From positions 1 to 60,484 of the forward strand of contig CAZQGE010000002.1 of assembly GCA_964592815.1 (NCBI GenBank): a stretch of DNA of 60,484 nt, read 5' to 3'. The first letter of the stretch is position 1, and each line of letters starts with the position of its first letter. The position numbers and the translations under genes were made by a program. Positions 27,816 to 35,779 of the stretch are shown here, piece after piece. The DNA is from CAZQGE01 sp964592815. GTDB lineage: Bacteria; Bacillota; Clostridia; Christensenellales; CAG-917. Under the pieces are notes generated by a model, which did not search any database, was not told the origin of the DNA, and saw nothing but the letters and a program-made list of their open reading frames with translations.

Positions 27816-28814
27816 ATGTATAGAAAGGAAATAATCGTTTTAAGCGGAGGAGCAAATAAAGCCGTTGTAAAATTGACAACTTCACTAAATGGAAAAATAA
27901 AGGGAAATTGTAGGACAGAATTTAAGCCAAAAGACTCTATGCTTTATATATTAGGTGAAAACTGCTATGAGATAAAATTGCAAGGCTATGAAACGTCGTT
28001 TGAAATTCCAGATGACGGCAGCGAATATGCGTGTGTACTTTTGTCTGATTTTCCTCCTATGTTTGGAACTGGAAAAGCGCATATTTTGCGTAATGATGCT
28101 ATTTTGCGAGCAGAAATGTTCAGAAAAAATCTTATGCAAGGTCATAATAGCGTAAACAAAGCCGAAAACATAAATTTTGAGCCATCGTTTAGAGAAACCA
28201 GTTCAAACAATATTGAAAAACCTGTGGACGAAAATTATTGCGATAAGCAAAAAAATCATTCTGATGACAAAACAGAGCAAATAGGTGACAAGGCAGACAA
28301 GAATTTTGCAAAAGAGTCTCTAAATAAAAACCGATATAAAAAAGAAGGGCTAGAAGAAAAAACTAGCCAAAATGCAAACTATAAAAAAGGCTCGACGTTT
28401 GCAAAAGACGAGAATGTAAAACATTCGCAAACAGACGAGCGTGAAACGGTTATGGACGTTATGGAAAATTCAACGCAGTACGAGGGCGACAATTTTTACT
28501 ATGCAGTCAAACCTCAGCTTGACGAAATGTTTGTGAGGTATCCCGAAGACGTTGAACTGGATACGGCAATTCCAAATTCACGTTGGATAAGAGTTGATAC
28601 AAAAGATGACTTCTATGTTGTCGGCATCTTGTATGATGATGGCGAACCAGTTTATATATGTTACGGAATTCCAGGCAAATATTCCGAGAAACCATCGGCA
28701 TCGTTAAGCGACGTATGCGTGTGGCTGTCTTTGGATGGAGTTGAACAAAAAACGGCAGAGGACGGTTATTGGGTCATTTATCAATCTGCAAAAGATGGAA
28801 AGATAGTCAAATAA
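27816..28814 (+). CDS. Protein of unknown function, two folded ends joined by a charged linker
   Basis: 332 residues; I do not recognise the family with certainty. Residues 1-110 look beta-rich and folded. Residues 110-215 are a low-complexity linker very rich in Lys, Asn, Glu, Asp and Ser. The C-terminal ~110 residues form a second folded domain with conserved-looking stretches (DDFYVVGILYD, YICYGIPG, VWLSLDG, GYWVIYQSA). A C-terminal domain of this look occurs in hypothetical proteins of gut Clostridia (my recollection, not checked). No signal peptide, membrane segment or catalytic motif is evident, so it is probably cytoplasmic. It has its own promoter with a palindromic operator candidate and no operon partner. 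A weak GGCGAGG ribosome site precedes the ATG. Confidence 0.8.
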   Translation: MYRKEIIVLSGGANKAVVKLTTSLNGKIKGNCRTEFKPKDSMLYILGENCYEIKLQGYETSFEIPDDGSEYACVLLSDFPPMFGTGKAHILRNDAILRAEMFRKNLMQGHNSVNKAENINFEPSFRETSSNNIEKPVDENYCDKQKNHSDDKTEQIGDKADKNFAKESLNKNRYKKEGLEEKTSQNANYKKGSTFAKDENVKHSQTDERETVMDVMENSTQYEGDNFYYAVKPQLDEMFVRYPEDVELDTAIPNSRWIRVDTKDDFYVVGILYDDGEPVYICYGIPGKYSEKPSASLSDVCVWLSLDGVEQKTAEDGYWVIYQSAKDGKIVK

Positions 28815-29216
28815 GTTATGCAACATAATAAAGCCTTAAAAACCGAGTCAATTTGCATCGGAAATTAAACTTATGCAATAGGCAAATATGGAAGTATATA
28901 TTTGTTAGAAATTTTTTAGGAAAAGGAGAAACATTAAGTAAAATCTAACATTGGCAAATTAAGTAGCCTTACACAAAAGCAAAAAATCTTTTTGAAAAAA
29001 GAACTATAATAACTGTCAATTTAATTTATAAAAACAGAAAATGATAAAATGGTATAAACGAAAATAGATTGAAGATAGATTTAACCAAATAAGAAAATTT
29101 GTGTAGAAGAACTCGCTCATATTAGGGCGGGTTTTTCTGTATATACCTAATATATTGTGTCTATAATTTTCCAATCTACAAGACGTAAATATGCAAAAAA
29201 ATATATTGTTTTTTGC
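28815..29216. other. AT-rich intergenic stretch without a supported gene
   Basis: About 400 bases with no credible coding region. It holds a repeated TTATGCAA (28816 and 28872), a long-range stem (28903-28950) enclosing an AAGGAGA motif with no start codon after it, and an intrinsic terminator at 29110-29136, nearly 300 bases past the preceding stop. A small RNA ending at that terminator is possible, but no convincing promoter for it was found. The S10 operon promoter begins at 29217. Confidence 0.6.
29110..29136 (+). terminator. Intrinsic terminator upstream of the S10 operon
   Basis: AACTCGCTC pairs with GGGCGGGTT (9 bp with two G-T pairs) around ATATTA, followed by TTT. It ends either a long 3' UTR of the unknown gene or an unannotated transcript, and it insulates the ribosomal operon. 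Confidence 0.8.
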
Positions 29217-29245
29217 TTGACATTGCTTTTATAAAATTATATGAT
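29217..29245 (+). promoter_or_regulatory. Main promoter of the S10-spc-alpha operon
   Basis: TTGACA (29217) and TATGAT (29240) with an exact 17-bp gap. Transcription should begin near 29252, giving a leader of about 95 bases before rpsJ. No comparably strong promoter was seen inside the downstream 15.6 kb. Confidence 0.85.
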
Positions 29246-29252
29246 AGTCAAG

Positions 29253-29317
29253 CCGTGTTCTGTGAATGCGGACATTTCGCCGTATTTCGGCGGAAAAAAA
29301 TTATAAGACACACACGG
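29253..29317 (+). promoter_or_regulatory. Structured 5' leader of the ribosomal operon
   Basis: CCGTGT (29253-29258) can pair with ACACGG (29312-29317), enclosing a hairpin CGCCG-TATTT-CGGCG (29278-29292). It lies between the promoter and the rpsJ ribosome site. It could be a binding site for a ribosomal protein that represses the operon. It lacks a T-run, so it is not a simple terminator. Confidence 0.5.
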
Positions 29318-29346
29318 ATAAGTGTTATAAAGTAGGAGGCTAAATA

Positions 29347-29655
29347 ATGGCTGGACAAAAAATCAGAATCAAGCTCAAAGCGTATGATCACAATCTCATC
29401 GATATTTCTGCTGAAAAAATTGTCGAGACAGTGAAAAAGACAGGCACCAAAGTTTCAGGACCTATCCCACTGCCAACTGAGAAAGAAATCATCACTATTT
29501 TGAGAGCAACCCACAAATATAAGGACTCTCGTGAGCAATTTGAACTCAGAACACACAAGCGTTTGATTGACATCTACAATCCAACAAGCAAAACAGTTGA
29601 CTCTTTGATGAAACTTGACTTGCCTGCTGGTGTTGATATTTCAATCAAACTCTAA
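29347..29655 (+). CDS. rpsJ: 30S ribosomal protein S10 (NusE)
   Basis: 102 residues, the same length as B. subtilis S10. Conserved stretches IRIKLKAYDH at the start and RLIDIYNPTSKTVDSL near residue 75 identify it. S10 sits in the head of the small subunit and also acts as NusE in transcription antitermination with NusB. It opens a co-directional run of 32 genes. AGGAGG lies close before the ATG. The long beta-hairpin loop around residues 45-60 has the usual PLPTEKE sequence. In many Bacillota tuf precedes rpsJ; here the operon starts with rpsJ and its own promoter. Confidence 0.98.
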   Translation: MAGQKIRIKLKAYDHNLIDISAEKIVETVKKTGTKVSGPIPLPTEKEIITILRATHKYKDSREQFELRTHKRLIDIYNPTSKTVDSLMKLDLPAGVDISIKL

Positions 29656-29682
29656 GCGTAATAAAAGGAGGGTGAACTTTAC

Positions 29683-30312
29683 ATGGATAAAGCAATCATC
29701 GGAAAGAAAATCGGCATGAGCCAAATCTTTACAGCCGAGGGCAAAGTTATCCCCGTAACAGTAGTTGAAGCGGGACCTTGCCAAGTCGTACAAGTAAAGA
29801 CAAAAGAAAATGATGGATACGAAGCTGTACAAGTCAGCTTTGGCACTATCAAGGAAACAAGAGTCAACAAACCTGAAACAGGACATTTTAAGAAAGCTGG
29901 TGTTGACGTCAAAAAGTATCTTCGTGAACTTCGTTTCGCAAACTGTGCTAACTATGCGTTGGGACAGGAACTGACCTGCGATATGTTTAAGGAAGGGGAT
30001 AAGATTGACGTAACAGGCACTTCCAAAGGTCACGGCTATTCAGGCGTTATCCAAAGATGGAACCAACATACAGGACCTATGGCACACGGTTCCGGCTACC
30101 ACAGAGGTGTCGGTTCATTGGGTGCAAACTCATCCCCGTCAAGAGTTTTCAAAAACAAACATATGGCAGGACAATGGGGTAGTGAAAAAGTTACGGTTCA
30201 AAATTTGACAGTTGTGCGCGTTGACGCAGCAAGAAATCTCTTGCTCATCAAAGGTGCTGTTCCTGGTCCAAAAGGTGGCTTGGTTGTTGTCAAAGAATCC
30301 ATCAAGGGTTAA
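29683..30312 (+). CDS. rplC: 50S ribosomal protein L3
   Basis: 209 residues. The N-terminal IGKKIGMSQIF and the long internal extension with GHGYSGVIQRWNQHTGPMAH and HRGVGSLG (about 115-150), which reaches toward the peptidyl transferase centre, are intact. L3 is an early-binding large-subunit protein on 23S rRNA. The Gln in the extension loop that is methylated in some bacteria falls in this region. AGGAGG precedes the ATG, 27 bases after rpsJ. Length is normal for Bacillota. Confidence 0.98.
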   Translation: MDKAIIGKKIGMSQIFTAEGKVIPVTVVEAGPCQVVQVKTKENDGYEAVQVSFGTIKETRVNKPETGHFKKAGVDVKKYLRELRFANCANYALGQELTCDMFKEGDKIDVTGTSKGHGYSGVIQRWNQHTGPMAHGSGYHRGVGSLGANSSPSRVFKNKHMAGQWGSEKVTVQNLTVVRVDAARNLLLIKGAVPGPKGGLVVVKESIKG

Positions 30313-30325
30313 TCGGAGGTAGGAA

Positions 30326-30946
30326 ATGAAACTGAAAGTTTTGAATATGGCGGGTAAGTCTGCCGGAACAATAGAAATCAGCGATTCCGTATTCGGTTTG
30401 GAGTACAACGAAGCACTTGTTCACCAAGTAGTAGTTGCACGACTTGCAAACAACCGTCAAGGTACAATGAGTGCGCTTACAAGACGTGAAGTTCGTGGCG
30501 GTGGCATTAAGCCTTATCGTCAAAAAGGAACAGGACACGCTCGTCAAGGTTCAATCACTGCTCCTAACCATGTTGGTGGCGGTATCGTTTTTGCAAAAAA
30601 ACCTCGTGATTTCTCACAAAAAATCAACAAAAATATGAAGAAAAACGCATTGTATTCCGCGCTTTCTGAAAAAATCCGTCAAGAAGAAATTGTTATCATT
30701 GACAAGTTTGAATTGGCAGAACCAAAAACCAAATTGGTAGCTTCTGCTATTGATGCTCTTAAACTCAACGGAACAGTTATGTTTGTAACTGCCGATTATG
30801 ATGCTTTGGCTTTGAGAGCAAGCAAGAATATGCCTGAAGTTGGTTTGACTGAAAGCAGACAATTGAGTGTGTATGACGTTGTTGCAACAAAGAACATTGT
30901 TATCACCAAGGATGCAATCAAAAAACTTGAGGAGGCAGCACAATGA
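30326..30946 (+). CDS. rplD: 50S ribosomal protein L4
   Basis: 206 residues. The exit-tunnel loop (about residues 45-75, including GGGIKPYRQKGTGHARQGS) is complete. L4 lines the tunnel constriction next to L22. In E. coli it also represses its own operon by binding the S10 leader; whether it binds the structured leader seen here is unknown. Its last bases overlap the rplW start (ATGA), which indicates coupled translation. A GGAGG site precedes the ATG. Confidence 0.98.
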   Translation: MKLKVLNMAGKSAGTIEISDSVFGLEYNEALVHQVVVARLANNRQGTMSALTRREVRGGGIKPYRQKGTGHARQGSITAPNHVGGGIVFAKKPRDFSQKINKNMKKNALYSALSEKIRQEEIVIIDKFELAEPKTKLVASAIDALKLNGTVMFVTADYDALALRASKNMPEVGLTESRQLSVYDVVATKNIVITKDAIKKLEEAAQ

Positions 30947-31233
30947 CAGCATACGACATCATTATAGAGCCTATCCTTTCAGAAAAAAGCTATGATGGCA
31001 TTTCTGATAAGAAATACACCTTCAAAGTTCAAAAGACAGCAACTAAGACACAAATCAAAGCAGCTGTTGAACAAATTTTCGGTGTTAAGGTAGAAAAAGT
31101 TAACACAGCAAATTACGACGGAAAGGTCAAAAGAATGGGACGTAACGAAGGCAGAACTTCCTCCTACAAAAAAGCAATCGTCACATTGACCGCCGACAGT
31201 AAAGCAATCGAATTCTTCGAGAGCTTGGCATAA
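30943..31233 (+). CDS. rplW: 50S ribosomal protein L23
   Basis: 96 residues, matching family length. The N-terminal DIIIEPILSEKS and the KVEKVNTANYDGKVKRMGR stretch around residues 50-67 are typical. L23 sits at the tunnel exit and is the docking point for trigger factor and SRP. It starts inside the end of rplD (4-bp overlap), with the GGAGG site lying within rplD. The basic central extension and the short C-terminal end are as in other Bacillota. Confidence 0.98.
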   Translation: MTAYDIIIEPILSEKSYDGISDKKYTFKVQKTATKTQIKAAVEQIFGVKVEKVNTANYDGKVKRMGRNEGRTSSYKKAIVTLTADSKAIEFFESLA

Positions 31234-31244
31234 GGAGAATAAAA

Positions 31245-32072
31245 ATGGCTATTAAGAGTTATAAACCTACTTCTCCCGCTCGTCGTTTTATGACGGTATC
31301 TGCCTTTGACGAAATTACTTCAAAAACCCCCGAACGCTCACTTTTGGTGGCATTAAGACACTCGGGTGGCAGAAACGCAACAGGTAGAATTACCGTACGT
31401 CATATCGGTGGCGGCAATAAAAGCAAATATCGTTTAATCGATTTCAAACGCAACAAAGACGGAGTACCCGCAAGAGTTGTTTCAATCGAATACGACCCCA
31501 ACCGTTCAGCTAACATTGCACTTTTGAATTATGCTGACGGTGAAAAGAAATATATTCTCGCACCAGTTGGTCTTACAAAAGGCGATATGGTTGAAAGCGG
31601 TCCTAACGCTGATATTAAAGTTGGAAACTCACTTCCTCTTGAATTTATTCCCGTTGGTACTATGATTCATAATATCGAACTTCAACCTGGAAAGGGCGGA
31701 CAAATTGCAAGAGCAGCAGGAAATGCAGCACAACTTATGGCAAAAGAAGGCAGATATGCTATCGTTCGTATGCCTAGTGGTGAAATGAGATATATTCTTA
31801 TTCAATGCAGAGCTTCAATTGGTCAAGTTGGCAATATCGACCACGAAATCATCCGCGTAGGAAAAGCTGGTAAAGTTCGTCATATGGGCATACGTCCAAC
31901 TGTTCGTGGTGTTGTTATGAACCCTTGCGACCACCCGCACGGCGGTGGCGAAGGCAAATCTCCTATCGGTATGCCTTCACCTGTTACTCCTTGGGGTAAA
32001 CCCACTCTTGGTTACAAGACAAGAAAGAAGAAGAACAGATCAAGCAAGCTTATTATTAAGCGCGTGAACTAA
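31245..32072 (+). CDS. rplB: 50S ribosomal protein L2
   Basis: 275 residues, close to the 277 of B. subtilis. The highly conserved C-terminal block NPCDHPHGGGEGKSPIGMPS (about 226-245) includes the His implicated in peptidyl transfer, and GRNATGRITVRHIGGG near residue 45 is also intact. L2 joins the subunits and supports the catalytic centre. A GGAG site precedes the ATG, 11 bases after rplW. There is nothing unusual in composition. Confidence 0.98.
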   Translation: MAIKSYKPTSPARRFMTVSAFDEITSKTPERSLLVALRHSGGRNATGRITVRHIGGGNKSKYRLIDFKRNKDGVPARVVSIEYDPNRSANIALLNYADGEKKYILAPVGLTKGDMVESGPNADIKVGNSLPLEFIPVGTMIHNIELQPGKGGQIARAAGNAAQLMAKEGRYAIVRMPSGEMRYILIQCRASIGQVGNIDHEIIRVGKAGKVRHMGIRPTVRGVVMNPCDHPHGGGEGKSPIGMPSPVTPWGKPTLGYKTRKKKNRSSKLIIKRVN

Positions 32073-32086
32073 TAGGGAGGCGCACA

Positions 32087-32365
32087 ATGAGTAGAAGTAT
32101 TAAAAAAGGACCTTTCGTTGAAGAAAGACTTATGAAAAGAATTATCGCTATGAACGAGAAAGGTGAGAAACGTCCTGTAAAAACTTGGTCACGTTCCTCA
32201 ACAATCTTCCCTGAAATGGTTGGACATACAATCGCAGTTCATGACGGTCGCAAACACGTACCTGTATATGTTACAGAAGACATGGTTGGCTGCAAACTCG
32301 GTGAATTTTCTCCGACACGCACCTTCAAAGGTCACTCTGGTGACAAGACAACCGGCGGTAAATAA
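32087..32365 (+). CDS. rpsS: 30S ribosomal protein S19
   Basis: 92 residues. The N-terminal MSRSIKKGPFVEERL and KTWSRSSTIFPEMVGHTIAVHDGRK-type core (residues about 30-55) are family signatures, as is GEFSPTRTFKGH near the end. S19 binds the head of the small subunit next to S13 and contacts the A-site tRNA region. GGGAGG precedes the ATG and the gap to rplB is 14 bases. Confidence 0.98.
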   Translation: MSRSIKKGPFVEERLMKRIIAMNEKGEKRPVKTWSRSSTIFPEMVGHTIAVHDGRKHVPVYVTEDMVGCKLGEFSPTRTFKGHSGDKTTGGK

Positions 32366-32374
32366 GGAGGAAAT

Positions 32375-32764
32375 ATGGCTACAAGAAGTAAACAAAAAGC
32401 TTTGAAGCGTAATGCTGAGGCCGATACAAGACCGAGAGCTATCGCAAGATTTGTCAGAATTTCTCCATTCAAAATTAGAGTCGTTCTCGACATCATCAAA
32501 GGTAAATCAGTTAATGAAGCAATAGCAATTTTGGAAAACACTCCCAAAGCAGCAAGCGAAGTTTTGATTAAACTCGTAAACAGCGCAGCGGCAAACGGTG
32601 AGAACAACCAAAACCTTTCAAGAAACGATTTGTTTGTTGCAGAATGTTACGCAAATGAAGGGCCAACACTTAAACGTATCAGTCCAAGAGCTCACGGCAG
32701 AGCATTCCGTATCAACAAAAGAACAAGTCATATCACAGTCATTCTTGACTCTAAAAACGCATAA
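32375..32764 (+). CDS. rplV: 50S ribosomal protein L22
   Basis: 129 residues, somewhat longer than B. subtilis L22 (113) because of an N-terminal extension of about 15 residues rich in Lys and Arg. The core begins at RAIARFVRISPFKIR. The tunnel-lining hairpin near residues 95-110 (LKRISPRAHGRAFRINKRTSH) is complete. L22 contacts all domains of 23S rRNA and shapes the exit tunnel with L4. AAGGAGG precedes the ATG. Confidence 0.97.
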   Translation: MATRSKQKALKRNAEADTRPRAIARFVRISPFKIRVVLDIIKGKSVNEAIAILENTPKAASEVLIKLVNSAAANGENNQNLSRNDLFVAECYANEGPTLKRISPRAHGRAFRINKRTSHITVILDSKNA

Positions 32765-32775
32765 GGAGGTATACG

Positions 32776-33438
32776 ATGGGACAAAAAGTTAATCCAAACG
32801 GACTTAGAACTGGTATCATCAAAACTTGGGAAGCCAAATGGTATGCCGACAAAAAGCATTTTGCAGACAATTTGATTGAAGATAACAAAATTCGTAAATT
32901 CATCAAAAAGAAATACTATGAAACTGCTATAAGCAAAATCACAATCGAAAGAGCCGCTGACAAAGTTGTTGTTGCAATACACACAGCTCGTCCAGCAATC
33001 TTGATTGGCAAAGCTGGTGCAGGTGTAGAAGAAATTAAGAAAGAAGTTGAAAAGATTGTTGCAGGCAGCAAAAAAGTCAGCATCAACATTATGGAAGTCA
33101 AACATCCAGATGCAGATGCACAACTTGTTGCAGAAGCAATTGCAAAACAACTTGAAAACAGAGCTTCTTTCCGTCGCGCTATGAAACAAGGTATGTTCAG
33201 AGCAATGAAAGCTGGTGCAAAGGGTGTCAAAACTATGGTTTCAGGCAGACTTGACGGCGCAGAAATTGCAAGAAGTGAAAATTACCACGAAGGTTCAATT
33301 CCACTTCAAACCTTGCGTGCAGACATCGATTACGGTGTAGCGACAGCAAACACCACATTTGGCGCAATCGGCGTAAAAGTGTGGATTTACAAAGGTGAAA
33401 TCCTTGGGAAAAATAATTTTGAAGGAGGAAATCAATAA
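32776..33438 (+). CDS. rpsC: 30S ribosomal protein S3
   Basis: 220 residues. It opens with MGQKVNPNGLRTGI and carries a type II KH domain whose turn reads GKAGAGVE (about 75-82). The C-terminal domain has the conserved FRAMKAGAKGVKTMVSGRL stretch. S3 forms part of the mRNA entry channel and its helicase activity with S4 and S5. The final codon overlaps the rplP start by one base (TAATG). AAGGAGG precedes the ATG. Confidence 0.98.
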   Translation: MGQKVNPNGLRTGIIKTWEAKWYADKKHFADNLIEDNKIRKFIKKKYYETAISKITIERAADKVVVAIHTARPAILIGKAGAGVEEIKKEVEKIVAGSKKVSINIMEVKHPDADAQLVAEAIAKQLENRASFRRAMKQGMFRAMKAGAKGVKTMVSGRLDGAEIARSENYHEGSIPLQTLRADIDYGVATANTTFGAIGVKVWIYKGEILGKNNFEGGNQ

Positions 33439-33872
33439 TGTTGATGCCTAAGCGCGTTAAAAGACGCCGTCAATTCCGTGGCAGAATGAAAGGTAAGGCA
33501 AACAAAGGCAACGTCATCGCATACGGTGAATTTGGTCTTGTTGCCCAAGAGCCCGGCTGGATTACCTCCAATCAAATAGAAGCAGCCCGTGTCGCTATGA
33601 CAAGATATATTCGTCGTGGTGGTCAAGTTTGGGTGGATATATTCCCTCATAAACCTGTCACCAAGAAACCTGCTGAAACTCGTATGGGTAGTGGTAAAGG
33701 TTCACCCGAATATTGGGTAGCAGTTGTAAAACCCGGTCGTGTAATGTTTGAAATTGCAGGTATCGAGGAATCAGTAGCAAGAGAGGCTTTGCGTCTTGCA
33801 GCTCACAAACTTCCAATCAAATGCAAGTTTGTTGCAGCAGCAGATATGAAGGCCGAAGGCGGTGAAGAATGA
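33438..33872 (+). CDS. rplP: 50S ribosomal protein L16
   Basis: 144 residues. It starts MLMPKRVKRRRQFRG; a start at the Met two codons later (33444) is possible, but the first ATG overlaps the rpsC stop and suits the GGAGG site. The conserved GFGLVA-type region (EFGLVAQEPGWI, about 32-43), ARVAMTRYIRRGG and the C-terminal block MGSGKGSPEYWVAVVKPGR are present. L16 helps position A-site tRNA. Its end overlaps rpmC by four bases. Confidence 0.98.
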   Translation: MLMPKRVKRRRQFRGRMKGKANKGNVIAYGEFGLVAQEPGWITSNQIEAARVAMTRYIRRGGQVWVDIFPHKPVTKKPAETRMGSGKGSPEYWVAVVKPGRVMFEIAGIEESVAREALRLAAHKLPIKCKFVAAADMKAEGGEE

Positions 33873-34087
33873 AATCGAAACAAGTTTTTGAAATGACAGA
33901 TAAAGAGCTTCAAACAAAGCTCAATGAATTGAAGTCGGAATTGTTTTTCCTTCGCTTCAAAAACGCCACAAACCAACTCACAAACCCTATGGTACTTGTA
34001 GAGACAAGGCGTGATATCGCCCGCATTAAAACCGTTATTCGTCAAAGAGAGTTATCTCAAAATACGAATGCGAATAAGAAGGGCTGA
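33869..34087 (+). CDS. rpmC: 50S ribosomal protein L29
   Basis: 72 residues forming a helical hairpin; the core ELQTKLNELKSELFFLRF and the NPMVLVETRRDIARIKTVI region are typical. L29 lies at the tunnel exit beside L23 and interacts with trigger factor. Overlap with rplP (ATGA) implies coupled translation. A short Asn/Lys-rich tail of about eight residues extends past the usual end. Confidence 0.97.
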   Translation: MKSKQVFEMTDKELQTKLNELKSELFFLRFKNATNQLTNPMVLVETRRDIARIKTVIRQRELSQNTNANKKG

Positions 34088-34102
34088 TAATCGGAGGTTA
34101 GT

Positions 34103-34357
34103 ATGGAAAGAAATTTGAGAAAAGAAAGAGTAGGAATTGTAGTTTCTGACAAAATGGACAAAACAATTGTTGTCGCTGTTGCCGAGAAAGTTAAGCATCC
34201 TCTCTATAAGAAAATTGTCAATCGCACTATGAGACTTAAAGCTCACGATGAAAACAATGAATGTGGCATCGGCGATAAAGTGCGTGTTGCAGAAACACGT
34301 CCGCTTTCAAAAGACAAATGCTGGCGTCTCGTTGAAATAATCGAGAAGGCTAAATAA
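34103..34357 (+). CDS. rpsQ: 30S ribosomal protein S17
   Basis: 84 residues with the OB-fold core: RKERVGIVVSDKMDKTIVV, HPLYKKIV and the C-terminal GDKVRVAETRPLSKDKCWRLVEI. S17 is a primary binder of the 5' domain of 16S rRNA. CGGAGG precedes the ATG; 15 bases separate it from rpmC. Length and sequence are ordinary for Bacillota. Confidence 0.98.
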   Translation: MERNLRKERVGIVVSDKMDKTIVVAVAEKVKHPLYKKIVNRTMRLKAHDENNECGIGDKVRVAETRPLSKDKCWRLVEIIEKAK

Positions 34358-34367
34358 GGAGGACGCT

Positions 34368-34736
34368 ATGATTCAACCACAAACAAGACTTAAAGTCGCA
34401 GATAACAGCGGCGCTAAGGAAATTATGTGTATCAGAGTTTTGGGCGGCTCTTTCAGAAGAAGCGGAAACATCGGTGATGTTATCGTCGCATCTGTAAAAT
34501 CAGCAATCCCAGGCGGCAAAGTGAAGAAGGGTGACGTTGTCAAAGCTGTTATTGTTCGTACAACTTTTGGTTTGCAACGTGAAGATGGAAGCTATATCAA
34601 GTTTGATGACAACGCAGCAGTTGTTATTGACAACCAAAAGCAACCACAAGGCACCCGTATCTTTGGGCCAATTGCAAGAGAACTTCGTGATAAAGATTAT
34701 ATGAAAATAATCTCTCTCGCACCCGAAGTTTTGTAG
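34368..34736 (+). CDS. rplN: 50S ribosomal protein L14
   Basis: 122 residues, the standard length. It begins MIQPQTRLKVADNSGAKE and ends with the conserved block GPIARELRDKDYMKIISLAPEVL. L14 lies at the subunit interface, forms bridges with 16S rRNA, and is the contact for the silencing factor RsfS. AGGAGG precedes the ATG. It opens the spc section of the operon without a separate promoter. Confidence 0.98.
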   Translation: MIQPQTRLKVADNSGAKEIMCIRVLGGSFRRSGNIGDVIVASVKSAIPGGKVKKGDVVKAVIVRTTFGLQREDGSYIKFDDNAAVVIDNQKQPQGTRIFGPIARELRDKDYMKIISLAPEVL

Positions 34737-34745
34737 GAGGTCAAT

Positions 34746-35153
34746 ATGGCTAATTTGAATGTAAAAAAAGGTGATAACGTAATGGTTATCACAGGAAAGG
34801 ATAAAGGAAAAGCAGGCAAAGTTTTGGCTGTTGACACCGACAAAAGCAGAGTTTACGTTGAAGGTGTAAATATCATTTCCAAGAGCAAGAAACCAAAGAA
34901 CGCACAAGACAAGGGTGGTATCATCAAACAAGAAGGCACAGTTGCTGTGTCCAACGTTATGCCGATTTGCCCAACTTGTGGAGCAGTTGTCAGAGTTAAA
35001 CACGCAGAAATTAAAGATGCTAAAAACGGTGTTAAATCTGAACGTATTTGCGCAAAATGCGGTGCTTCCTTAGATGCAAAGAAAGCCTCTGCAAAAAAAG
35101 TCGCAAAAAAAGCTGCAAAGAAAAAAGCAGAGAAGTCTGAAAATCAAGACTAG
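34746..35153 (+). CDS. rplX: 50S ribosomal protein L24, zinc-binding form with Lys/Ala tail
   Basis: 135 residues against about 103 in B. subtilis. An N-terminal KOW motif (KGDNVMVITGKDKGKAGKVL) and NVMPICPTCG are followed by a second CAKCG, giving a CxxC pair on each side of a basic hairpin, the zinc-binding (C+) form of L24. The last ~28 residues are a Lys/Ala-rich basic tail unlike the compact family end. L24 starts large-subunit assembly near the 5' end of 23S rRNA. AGGAGG precedes the ATG. Confidence 0.97.
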   Translation: MANLNVKKGDNVMVITGKDKGKAGKVLAVDTDKSRVYVEGVNIISKSKKPKNAQDKGGIIKQEGTVAVSNVMPICPTCGAVVRVKHAEIKDAKNGVKSERICAKCGASLDAKKASAKKVAKKAAKKKAEKSENQD

Positions 35154-35171
35154 TCACACGGAGGTACTATC

Positions 35172-35768
35172 GTGGCAGAGAAAAAGAATCAGGTTGCTAA
35201 GGCAACTGCAACCGATACAAATGCTCAAAGATATAGAATGAAGGCACAATACAAAGAAGAAGTTGCGCCTGCTCTTATCAAGCATTTTGGCTACAAAAAT
35301 ATTAACCAAGTTCCCCGCATTGAAAAGATTGTCCTCAATATGGGCTTAGGTGATTGCAAAGATAACAGCAAATCGTTGAACCTCGCAGTTGACGAATTGA
35401 AACTTATCGCAGGTCAAAAACCTGTTATCACCAAAGCTAAGAAGAGTGTCGCAAACTTTAAGGTCAGAGAAGGAATGAACGTTGGCGCAAAAGTTACGCT
35501 CAGAGGCAACAGAATGTTTGACTTTTTAGATAAGTTCATTTCTATTGCTCTCCCAAGAGTCCGTGACTTCCGTGGCGTTTCATCCAAGTCTTTTGACGGC
35601 AGAGGAAACTATGCTTTGGGTGTTAAGGAACAACTTATTTTCCCAGAAATCGCATACGACCAAATTGAAAAGGTACGCGGTTTCGACATTTGCATTGTAA
35701 CATCTGCAAAAACAGATGAGGAAGCCCGCGAGTTGTTAAGACTTATGGGTATGCCTTTCTCAAAGTAA
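35172..35768 (+). CDS. rplE: 50S ribosomal protein L5 with N-terminal extension and GTG start
   Basis: 198 residues from the GTG at 35172, which has GGAGG nine bases upstream; the next in-frame ATG (about 22 codons in) has no such site, so the GTG start is preferred. This gives an extension of about 20 residues ahead of the usual start (KAQYKEEVAPALIKHF). The core IEKIVLNMGLGD, the KAKKSVANFKVREG loop and RGNRMFDFLDKFI are intact. L5 binds 5S rRNA and contacts the P-site tRNA. Confidence 0.97.
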   Translation: MAEKKNQVAKATATDTNAQRYRMKAQYKEEVAPALIKHFGYKNINQVPRIEKIVLNMGLGDCKDNSKSLNLAVDELKLIAGQKPVITKAKKSVANFKVREGMNVGAKVTLRGNRMFDFLDKFISIALPRVRDFRGVSSKSFDGRGNYALGVKEQLIFPEIAYDQIEKVRGFDICIVTSAKTDEEARELLRLMGMPFSK

Positions 35769-35779
35769 GGAGATAATTT

